Positions 8,338-14,805 of a DNA stretch of 45,816 nucleotides are shown in pieces; position 1 is the stretch's first letter, and every line of letters starts with the position of its first letter. The translations under genes were made by a program, and so were the position numbers. Under the pieces are notes generated by a model. That model was not told the DNA's origin. It saw nothing but the letters and a program-made list of their open reading frames with translations, and did not search any database. The stretch is taken from NCBI GenBank assembly GCA_937922045.1, contig CAKZXA010000059.1, forward strand, positions 1-45,816, read 5' to 3'. The DNA comes from an uncultured Acidimicrobiales bacterium. Lineage in GTDB: Bacteria > Actinomycetota > Acidimicrobiia > Acidimicrobiales > SZUA-35.

Positions 8338-8868
8338 ATGAAACGTTTCACCCTGAACAAGTCGATCACTGCATTTGGACTCAGCTCGATGCTGGTCCTC
8401 GGCGCAGCCGCTTGTGGCGATGCCGATGAGGTCCTCGACAACGCAGCCGATGCCGCCGGTGATGTCGCAACCGACGCGGCCGATGCTGCTGGTGACGCCG
8501 CCGAGGCAACAGCCGACGCCGCAGGTGACGCTGCTGACGCAACAGCTGAGGCCGCTACCGATGCAGCCGACGCCGCTACCGACACCGCAGAAGAGATGGT
8601 CGAAGACGACACCATGGAAGAAGATGACGCCATGGAAGACGACGCCATGGAAGACGACGCCATGGTTGATGCCCTCAATCCGGCCGATGTCTCCGTCGAA
8701 GATCTCACCTCCGGTCTCGAGATTGCTGGCATCGCTGATGCCGGCACCGTCGCACAGACCATCAAAGACAATGCCCCATTCGCCGACGTTGACGCTCTTC
8801 GGGCCGCCCTTCCCGACGTTGACGACGCGACGTTCGAGCTGATCCAAAAGGTCATCTCGATCGGATAA
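8338..8868 (+). CDS. Ala/Asp/Glu-rich repeat lipoprotein
   Basis: The 176-residue protein has a signal peptide and the lipobox GAAAC with Cys26, so it should sit on the outer face of the membrane. Residues about 29-85 are a low-complexity array of ADAAGDAA-like units, which would form a long, acidic, amphipathic helix. Residues about 86-108 are MEEDDAMEDDAM-type tandem units of 5 residues (15 bases). The C-terminal 60 residues are non-repetitive and resemble a small helical pair: VEDLTSGLEIAGIADAGTV, then PFADVDALRAALPDVDDATF, a layout reminiscent of helix-hairpin-helix proteins. The function is unknown. The transcript ends at a strong terminator 42 bases downstream, so the gene is probably a monocistron. 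Confidence 0.85.
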   Translation: MKRFTLNKSITAFGLSSMLVLGAAACGDADEVLDNAADAAGDVATDAADAAGDAAEATADAAGDAADATAEAATDAADAATDTAEEMVEDDTMEEDDAMEDDAMEDDAMVDALNPADVSVEDLTSGLEIAGIADAGTVAQTIKDNAPFADVDALRAALPDVDDATFELIQKVISIG

Positions 8869-8909
8869 GTGCTAGTTCCCTAGCCAAAACAACCAAAACA
8901 ACCAAATCG

Positions 8910-8955
8910 AAGCCGTCGACTCCATGTCCCTCCGGAGTCGGCGGCTTCTTTTTTT
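8910..8955 (+). terminator. Rho-independent terminator of lipoprotein gene
   Basis: AAGCCGtCGACTCC (8910-8923) pairs with GGAGTCGgCGGCTT (8934-8947), one internal mismatch, 10-base loop, followed by CTTTTTTT. This is the clearest terminator in the window and separates the lipoprotein gene from the arginine operon. Confidence 0.9.
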
Positions 8956-8966
8956 GGCGGGTCGTA

Positions 8967-8994
8967 GGTTTAGGCCGGTCTCGGGTTTAGGCCG
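8967..8994 (+). promoter_or_regulatory. Direct repeats upstream of M20-astA-astB
   Basis: GGTTTAGGCCG occurs at 8967-8977 and again at 8984-8994, a 17-base period, about 35-60 bases before the first start codon of the arginine operon. The position suggests a regulator-binding site. A TATGTT (9015-9020) close to the ATG at 9027 could be a -10 box giving an almost leaderless mRNA. Both readings are inference. Confidence 0.4.
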
Positions 8995-9026
8995 CCACCG
9001 CCCCGTCCGACGGTTATGTTGTGTCC

Positions 9027-10274
9027 ATGGCCGTCAACGATGTCGCCACAACCGAACTCAAGCTGCGTCTGGGAAGCGATCTCGATCGGCTCACCGATGC
9101 AGTAACCGCGCTGGCCGAGGTGAACTCCGGCTCCTATAACCCCGACGGGGTCAATCGCTGCGGCGAACGTCTCGCCGAACTGTTAGCTGACCTGAACCCA
9201 GATCGAACCGAAGCGATCGATGTGGCTCCCGCGCTTGTCTTCGGTCCCGACGGGCAACGCAACGAGGCTTCGGTTGGTCGAGCCGTGCGCTCGACCAAAC
9301 GTCCGGATGCGCCCTTTCAGGTCTGCTTCTTTGGTCATGTTGACACCGTGTTCCCGGCCGAGAGTTCCTTTCAATCGGTCTCCCGTGACGGCACCATGCT
9401 GCGCGGCCCGGGCGTCGCCGACTGCAAGGGTGGTCTCGTCCTCGCTATCGAGGTGCTCCGCTACCTCGACACGGTCGACTGGGGCCAGCAGGTCGGTTGG
9501 CAATTTCTGGCCCTCTCCGACGAAGAGATCGGTTCGGCCAGTTCCCTTGGCTTGCTCGACGAGGCCGCAGCCAACCATCATCTCGGCCTCGGCTTCGAGC
9601 CCGCCTTGCCTTCGGGCGGTGTCGCTGGCGCCCGCAAGGGAACCGTGACCGCACACACCATCGTGTCGGGCAAGGCCTCACATGTGGGTCGAGCCCACCA
9701 CGAAGGACGATCAGCCATCCTGGCCCTCGCCCGTTTCATCCAGCGGGTAGAAGCCCTGAATGAACGTGAAGGCGTAACCGTGAGCACTGGCCGTATCTCT
9801 GGCGGCGGGCCTCTCAACGTGGTGCCCGACTTCGCTATCGGCAGCTACAACATGAGGGTGGAAACGACCGAAGACCGAGATTGGGTGAAGGCCGAATTTG
9901 AGAAGGCGGCGTCCGAGCTGCAGGCCGATTCCGAAACCACCCTTGCCTTGACGTGGGCTGGGGAACGCCCCCCGAAGGTTCGTACCAGCGAAATCGATCA
10001 GCTTCTGAGCGATGTGGGCGCAGCGGCCGAAGCTCTCGGTTTTGCCATGCCGGCTGAAGACACCGGTGGATGCTGCGATGGCAACAATCTGGCGGCGGCC
10101 GGGCTTCCAAACGTCGACAGCCTCGGCATCGCTGGAGGTGGTATCCACAGCAGCGATGAGTTCGCCGATGTGGCCAGCATCGCCGACCGGGCGCCCGTTG
10201 TGGCCGAGGTCGTCCGACGAGCCCTCATCCGGCATTCATCCGAGCGCCCTGACGCTGAAGGCAAGCCGCGATGA
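9027..10274 (+). CDS. M20 family metallohydrolase (DapE/ArgE/CPG2-like), putative succinyl-amino-acid desuccinylase
   Basis: Zinc amidohydrolase of about 415 residues. All expected M20 metal-site motifs are visible in order: GHVDTVFP, GPGVADCKGG, SDEEIGS, GFEPALPSG, and GGIHSSDEF near the C-terminus, with an intact dimerisation domain between (VSGKASHVGRAHHEGRSA). M20 enzymes remove acetyl, succinyl or glutamyl groups. The gene is first in an operon with astA and astB (the start of astA overlaps its stop as ATGA), so by context it may remove succinate from N2-succinylornithine or succinylglutamate. That substrate is inferred. The start is ATG 9027; a GTG at 9021 is equally possible. Confidence 0.88.
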   Translation: MAVNDVATTELKLRLGSDLDRLTDAVTALAEVNSGSYNPDGVNRCGERLAELLADLNPDRTEAIDVAPALVFGPDGQRNEASVGRAVRSTKRPDAPFQVCFFGHVDTVFPAESSFQSVSRDGTMLRGPGVADCKGGLVLAIEVLRYLDTVDWGQQVGWQFLALSDEEIGSASSLGLLDEAAANHHLGLGFEPALPSGGVAGARKGTVTAHTIVSGKASHVGRAHHEGRSAILALARFIQRVEALNEREGVTVSTGRISGGGPLNVVPDFAIGSYNMRVETTEDRDWVKAEFEKAASELQADSETTLALTWAGERPPKVRTSEIDQLLSDVGAAAEALGFAMPAEDTGGCCDGNNLAAAGLPNVDSLGIAGGGIHSSDEFADVASIADRAPVVAEVVRRALIRHSSERPDAEGKPR

Positions 10275-11329
10275 CGATGATGTTGCGCCCCGCTCGGCCC
10301 GATGATGCAGGCGCAATCTATGACCTGTTCGCCTCCAGCGCCGACGACCTCACGGGCATGACCTCCCTGCCGCAGACTATGACGGCTGCCGAGAAAATCT
10401 CTGAGGAAACATCGAACACGGTTGCCGAACTGGCAACCGGCTCTTTCGAAATGGTTGACGGTGAAACCAGGCGCCTCCTCTTTATCATCGTCGACACTGA
10501 GAGCGGCCCTAATGGTGAGGCAGATAGTGCTGCGGGCCCCGTTCTCGGCGTTACCGGCATGACCTTCAAAAAGGCGGTACCGAATCTCGCGGTCCGCGTT
10601 ACCACCTCGGGCGACGGCAAGGGTCTGGTCATGCAGTCCATGTCCTCGCTCTGGACACGGACCGAGCTCGACTCGAGCTATCTGGGGCCAAAAGCCAGAG
10701 GTCGGCGAGCCGGGACCTTGCTCTCTCGCGGTCGGTTCATGCTCTTGCAGATCGTGCGACGACAGGTCCCCAACCTTGTCGTGTCCCACCTGCGGGGAGT
10801 CTTCGACGAAGACGGCAACGCCCCCTTCTGGCGGTGTTTCGGCTTGAAGTTCGCTCCCGAGTGGCAGGCATCGCCCGATGCCGAGGCCGCTCTTGAAGCC
10901 GACCCGGCCTTGCTCGACGGTTTGGCTGGCCACATCCTTGAGCTGACCGCGCCCGTCCTCGACTCACTCGGCGCGGTGAACGCAGCATCGCTCCCCGCCT
11001 ACCACCTGCTCCGCAATGAGGGACTCGAACCGAACGGCATGTACGACCCGATCGATGGTGGACCGACGCTGGTGGCCGACATTTCACAGACCTCCTCGGC
11101 GGCCTATCGCCAGCATGGTCGGGCGGTGCTTGGCGATCCGGTCGAGCCGGTCGATGGACTCATCTCGGTCGCAACCGTCGACCGCTTCCGTGTCATCCGT
11201 GCCCCCTTCGACCTGACGGTAAGCAAACGTATCCGCCTCGCCCCGGCCCACGCTGCCGCTCTCGCGGTTCAGCCCGACGCCCTGCTAGCAGCCACCAAAC
11301 TCGGGCCGGTTGGGCGTACCAAACCATGA
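10271..11329 (+). CDS. astA: Arginine N-succinyltransferase
   Basis: First step of the arginine succinyltransferase pathway: arginine plus succinyl-CoA gives N2-succinylarginine. The 352-residue protein shows the AstA hallmarks: N-terminal LRPARPDDAGAIYDL, the SSYLGPKARGRRAGTLLSRG acyl-CoA-binding stretch, RGVFDEDGNAPFWRCFG, and IDGGPTLVADI. It overlaps the M20 gene upstream and astB downstream by ATGA, so expression of the three should be strictly coupled. The pathway is best known from Gammaproteobacteria; presence in an actinomycete-like background is notable. AstA can also act on ornithine in some bacteria (AruF/G), so the substrate range is open. Confidence 0.93.
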   Translation: MTMMLRPARPDDAGAIYDLFASSADDLTGMTSLPQTMTAAEKISEETSNTVAELATGSFEMVDGETRRLLFIIVDTESGPNGEADSAAGPVLGVTGMTFKKAVPNLAVRVTTSGDGKGLVMQSMSSLWTRTELDSSYLGPKARGRRAGTLLSRGRFMLLQIVRRQVPNLVVSHLRGVFDEDGNAPFWRCFGLKFAPEWQASPDAEAALEADPALLDGLAGHILELTAPVLDSLGAVNAASLPAYHLLRNEGLEPNGMYDPIDGGPTLVADISQTSSAAYRQHGRAVLGDPVEPVDGLISVATVDRFRVIRAPFDLTVSKRIRLAPAHAAALAVQPDALLAATKLGPVGRTKP

Positions 11330-12675
11330 CTTCGACATCACCACCCGACGCCAACGTTTTGGAGGTCAACTTCGATGGCCTCGTCGGGCCAACCCATAAC
11401 TATGCGGGGCTTTCGGTTGGCAATCTGGCATCGATGGGCAACGCCGGTTCGGTGTCGAGCCCACGCCAGGCCGCTCGCCAAGGCGTGGCCAAGATGCGCC
11501 ACCTCCACAACCTCGGCGTAGCCCAGGGCGTTCTACCACCACAGCAACGACCCGACCCGGCGGCGATCGAGGCCCTCGGCGCCGGATCGTTGGTGGAGCT
11601 GGCTCGCACCGCTCCAGGCTTGATTCCTTTGGTCATGTCGGCCTCGCCGATGTGGGCGGCCAACGCTGCCACCGTCTCGCCATCCACCGACACGGCGGAT
11701 GGCCGGGTTCACCTCACACCAGCCAACCTGTCGTCCACGCCTCACCGGTCGTTCGAGTCGGTTCAGACCTACCGCATCTTGCGCGCCATGTTCGCTGATG
11801 CGCAACGGTTCTGCGTCCACGCCCCGCTCCCCCTGGCGGCCGCCTTCGCCGACGAAGGGGCGGCGAACCATGGACGCCTCGCCCGATCCCACGGTGAGAC
11901 CGGCCTTCATGTCTTTGTCTTTGGACGCGAGGGCGACGAGCCTGTGAGCGTAGGCGGGTTCCCCCGGCGCCAGACCCATCTCGCTGGCGAGCTGATTAGC
12001 GCAAGCCATCGTCACGATCCTGAACGGGTTCTCTACCTACGCCAGTCGGCGGTTGCGATCGATGCTGGCGCCTTCCACAACGACGTCGTGTCGGTGATGA
12101 ACGAGAACGTGCTCTTCACCCACGCCGACGCCTTCGACGATCCTGGTTCCAGCTACAGCCAGATGGCTGATCTGCTCAGCGCTCTGGGCGGTGAACTGCA
12201 GGTGGTTGAGGTAACTGCCGACCATGTTTCGTTGAGCGACACGATCTCGTCGTATCTGTTCAATTCACAGCTTGTGACCTTGCCCGACGGTTCGGTGACC
12301 CTCATCGCTCCTGGCGAGGTTGGCGAAACAGCGTCGGCGGCCGCCTATCTTGATGCCGCGGTCGATGACCCGGGCAACCCGATCGCTTCGGTCCACCAGC
12401 TCGATTTGCGGGAGAGCATGCGCAACGGCGGCGGGCCGGCCTGTCTACGGCTGCGGGTTGCACTAAGCGCAACCGAACGAGCGGCGCTGAGCGGGCGGGT
12501 CCTGGTCGACGACGGCCTCCTCGACGAACTCGATTCGTGGATCGACCGTCACTACCGCGACGAGCTGCGGCCGGAGGATCTGATCGATCCCGACTTTGTG
12601 GCCGAGACGCTGACCGCGCTCGACGATCTCACCTCGCTGCTCCAACTCGGCGACCTCTACCCTTTCCAGCAGTAG
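11326..12675 (+). CDS. astB: N-succinylarginine dihydrolase
   Basis: Converts N2-succinylarginine to N2-succinylornithine, two ammonia and CO2. The 449-residue protein aligns by eye along the whole AstB family: EVNFDGLVGPTHNYAGLS, SASPMWAANAATVSPS, GRVHLTPANLSSTPHRS, DEGAANHGRL, GAFHNDVVSVMNENVLF and LRESMRNGGGPACLRLRV. The last holds the conserved Cys of the guanidino-modifying-enzyme fold. The C-terminal LGDLYPFQQ is also typical. The ATG overlaps the astA stop. It is the last gene of the operon; a converging gene ends 14 bases away. Confidence 0.95.
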   Translation: MTSTSPPDANVLEVNFDGLVGPTHNYAGLSVGNLASMGNAGSVSSPRQAARQGVAKMRHLHNLGVAQGVLPPQQRPDPAAIEALGAGSLVELARTAPGLIPLVMSASPMWAANAATVSPSTDTADGRVHLTPANLSSTPHRSFESVQTYRILRAMFADAQRFCVHAPLPLAAAFADEGAANHGRLARSHGETGLHVFVFGREGDEPVSVGGFPRRQTHLAGELISASHRHDPERVLYLRQSAVAIDAGAFHNDVVSVMNENVLFTHADAFDDPGSSYSQMADLLSALGGELQVVEVTADHVSLSDTISSYLFNSQLVTLPDGSVTLIAPGEVGETASAAAYLDAAVDDPGNPIASVHQLDLRESMRNGGGPACLRLRVALSATERAALSGRVLVDDGLLDELDSWIDRHYRDELRPEDLIDPDFVAETLTALDDLTSLLQLGDLYPFQQ

Positions 12676-12682
12676 GCGTCGC

Positions 12683-12699
12683 CGACGGCCTAGCCGTCG
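12683..12699. terminator. Possible bidirectional hairpin between convergent genes
   Basis: CGACGGC (12683-12689) and GCCGTCG (12693-12699) form a perfect stem around CTA, which is the stop codon of the leftward deacylase gene. It lies 8 bases past the astB stop. There is no T-run on either strand, so termination is only a guess. Confidence 0.35.
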
Positions 12700-13190
12700 A
12701 TCCGGTTGGCGAGGCCATCGACGACTTCGACGTTTGGATGAGCGGCCAGGGTGGATGGCGGCACCAGAAGCTTGCGATCGCGAGTGCCACCGCCGATGAT
12801 CAGCTTTTCTCGTTCCATCACCGCGGCGTCGATCCAGAGATTGAGTTCGGTGCTCGAACCGAAGGGGGTCACGCCACCGATCTCCATGCCGGTTAGTGCT
12901 TTGGTGTCGTCGGCCGAAGCGAACGACGCCTTGCGCACGCCCAGCTTTTTGCGAACCACCTTGTTCACGTCCAGACGGCAGTTGGCGAGCACGAGACACA
13001 TCACGTGCAGCGCGGGTTCGGCCTTGCCGGTGATGACGATGGCGTTGGCCGAATCGTTGGGCGAGTAACCGTAGGCCTCGCAGAATTGGGCGGTGTCAGC
13101 CAGGCCTGGGTCGCAGGGGACCAATTCGAAGTCGGCACCTTCGATCAGTCCGAGATCCGATAGCTGCGCGAGAACGGGGTCAGCACTCAT
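12690..13190 (-). CDS. YbaK/ProX-type aminoacyl-tRNA deacylase
   Basis: Small cytoplasmic protein of 166 residues in the YbaK/EbsC/ProRS-insertion family, whose members hydrolyse wrongly charged tRNAs such as Ala- or Cys-tRNA(Pro). Visible signatures are DVNKVVRKKLGVRKASFASA with the conserved Lys, TGMEIGGVTPFG (the GxxPFG loop) and LIIGGGTRDRKLLVP. The start is the ATG at 13190. It follows the phzF-like gene by 11 bases, so the two may share a transcript. The exact tRNA substrate cannot be read from the sequence. Confidence 0.88.
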   Translation of the reverse strand: MSADPVLAQLSDLGLIEGADFELVPCDPGLADTAQFCEAYGYSPNDSANAIVITGKAEPALHVMCLVLANCRLDVNKVVRKKLGVRKASFASADDTKALTGMEIGGVTPFGSSTELNLWIDAAVMEREKLIIGGGTRDRKLLVPPSTLAAHPNVEVVDGLANRIDG

Positions 13191-13201
13191 GGTTGGGCAG
13201 G

Positions 13202-14104
13202 CTAACCGAAGACGGAACCGTCGATGCAGGTGATGGCGTCGCCGCCAATCCAGATCTGCTCGTCGGCTTCGTCGACATAGACCCTGCCTTGACGGCCGAG
13301 AGCTGTGCCCTGAGCGGCCACATAGGGCGCCTCCAACGTGCCGTCGCCGAGGAGCCATTGGGCTAGCGCTGCGTTGAGTGATCCGGTGACGGGGTCTTCG
13401 CTGGCTGCGCCGTTCGAGCGGAAGAAGGCGCGAACCTCGATCGACGGTTCACCAGCGCCCGGATCGGTGGGGGTGCGTGCGCCGACCACGCCAACCTTGC
13501 TCGGTGCGTGTGATCCAACAACGCCTATCGGGTGGGGCCCGACAACGCCGATGTCGTAGGACTCGACGGCGGAGAAGTCGGGAGTGAGGGCCAGCACCTC
13601 GTCGGCCGAAGCCAGGCGAACCGCTATCCATCCGGGGCCGTTGTCGGCCCATTGGGCGTCGACGATGGCCTCTCGTTCGAGTCCGAGTACCTTGCAGACG
13701 TCGGACAGTTCCGATTCGGTCACCGGGCCGCCCTTGATCAGCGGTGGCGCGGCGAAGGCGAGACGGCTGCCGGTGCGCCGCAGGTTGACCAGACCGATGC
13801 CGCACTGTTGCACGATGCGGTCGGCTCGCTGAGGTTCGCCTCCGGCCTCAAGCCAGGCATGGCAGGAGCCAATCGTCGGGTGGCCAGCGAACGGCAATTC
13901 GATGGCGGTGGTGAAGATGCGTACCTGATAGTCGGCGGCCGGGTCGGTCGGGGGCAGCAGGAAGGTGGTTTCGCTCAGGTTGGTCCAGTGGGCGAAGCGT
14001 TGCATGTCTTCGGTGCTTAGCGACGATCCGTCCATCACCACCGCCACCGGATTTCCGCAATAGGGCTCGGCCGTAAAGACGTCTACCTGCTTGAAGGGGC
14101 GCAT
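13202..14104 (-). CDS. PhzF family isomerase-like protein with inserted repeat
   Basis: Protein of the diaminopimelate-epimerase fold. The N-terminus FKQVDVFTAEPYCGNPVAVV, the NLSETTFLLPP motif with the catalytic Glu, ELPFAGHPTIGSCHAWLE, and the C-terminal EDPVTGSLNAALAQWL are all present. Most PhzF relatives outside phenazine clusters have unknown substrates. Length 300 is about 20 residues above average, caused by an insertion around residues 190-215 in which GVVGPHP, GVVGSHAP and GVVGART follow one another, a small tandem expansion. The first 22 bases overlap the end of the sigma-factor gene, and the deacylase gene follows. Confidence 0.88.
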   Translation of the reverse strand: MRPFKQVDVFTAEPYCGNPVAVVMDGSSLSTEDMQRFAHWTNLSETTFLLPPTDPAADYQVRIFTTAIELPFAGHPTIGSCHAWLEAGGEPQRADRIVQQCGIGLVNLRRTGSRLAFAAPPLIKGGPVTESELSDVCKVLGLEREAIVDAQWADNGPGWIAVRLASADEVLALTPDFSAVESYDIGVVGPHPIGVVGSHAPSKVGVVGARTPTDPGAGEPSIEVRAFFRSNGAASEDPVTGSLNAALAQWLLGDGTLEAPYVAAQGTALGRQGRVYVDEADEQIWIGGDAITCIDGSVFG

Positions 14105-14706
14105 ACCCGGATGCTAGCCAACTCCTCGTCTGGTTCGATCTGGTCGAGGTAGGCCTGCCGCAATCTGGCGAGGCTGCGTCCCCGTTTCGGGCCGATGCTT
14201 CCGATCTGCCAGCCCAGCGATTTCGCCACCCGTCGGTACGACTGCTCCTCGACAAAAAGCATTTCGAGGAGCCGACGGTCGCTTGAGCTGAGCTGGTCGA
14301 GAGCCAAGTTCAGGGCGGCTCGTTCTTCGGAAAGGATCAGGTGTGAGTCCATTTCTGGCTCGGTTGAAGCCTGATCGGCGAGAAGCGCCATCGACGGCAT
14401 CTGGCGCGACCGAGCCCGCATGAGCGACATGGCATGGTTGCGGGTGATCACGCCCAACCAGGGCCTGAAGGCATGGCGCTCGCGGAGATCGGTGAGGTTC
14501 CGCATTGCCTTCATCCAGGCGGATTGAACACAATCGTCGGCCTCGTGGGCCGGCGTTCCCTGACGGCGAGCGATAGCGATCATGAACCGTTGATACCGGA
14601 TGAACAACTCGCCTTCGGACCGCCGACATCCGGCGAGGATCCGGTCGACGAGAAGGTCATCTGTCGTGTCCGCGACGTCTTCGCGAACCTCCATCGTGCG
14701 TGCCAT
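14083..14706 (-). CDS. ECF-type RNA polymerase sigma factor
   Basis: The 207-residue protein has a region 2 (ELFIRYQRFMIAIARRQ, HEADDCVQSAWMKAMRNLTD, FRPWLGVITRNHAMSLMR) and a region 4 helix-turn-helix (LSSSDRRLLEMLFVEEQSY, then RRVAKSLGWQIGSIGPKRGR). It lacks the long region 3 of primary sigma factors. The ATG at 14706 has an excellent GGAGGGAG site 5 bases upstream. No anti-sigma gene is adjacent; the upstream neighbour on the same strand is the membrane-anchored DUF1996 protein gene, 99 bases away. The 3' end overlaps the phzF-like gene by 22 bases. Confidence 0.9.
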   Translation of the reverse strand: MARTMEVREDVADTTDDLLVDRILAGCRRSEGELFIRYQRFMIAIARRQGTPAHEADDCVQSAWMKAMRNLTDLRERHAFRPWLGVITRNHAMSLMRARSRQMPSMALLADQASTEPEMDSHLILSEERAALNLALDQLSSSDRRLLEMLFVEEQSYRRVAKSLGWQIGSIGPKRGRSLARLRQAYLDQIEPDEELASIRVCAPSSR

Positions 14707-14765
14707 ACGTGCTCCCTCCGCAATACGGCTGCTGCCATGTGCGTTTGGGAGTTAGTGTGCAGGAC

Positions 14766-14778
14766 GGCCGTAACGGCC
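14766..14778. promoter_or_regulatory. Palindrome upstream of sigma-factor gene
   Basis: GGCCGT (14766-14771), A, ACGGCC (14773-14778) is a perfect odd palindrome in the 99-base gap between the DUF1996 gene stop and the sigma-factor start. It could be an operator for the sigma gene or a weak terminator for the upstream gene; no T-run follows. Confidence 0.35.
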
Positions 14779-14805
14779 TGATAACGACGAGCTGTAGCGA
14801 CCCGA

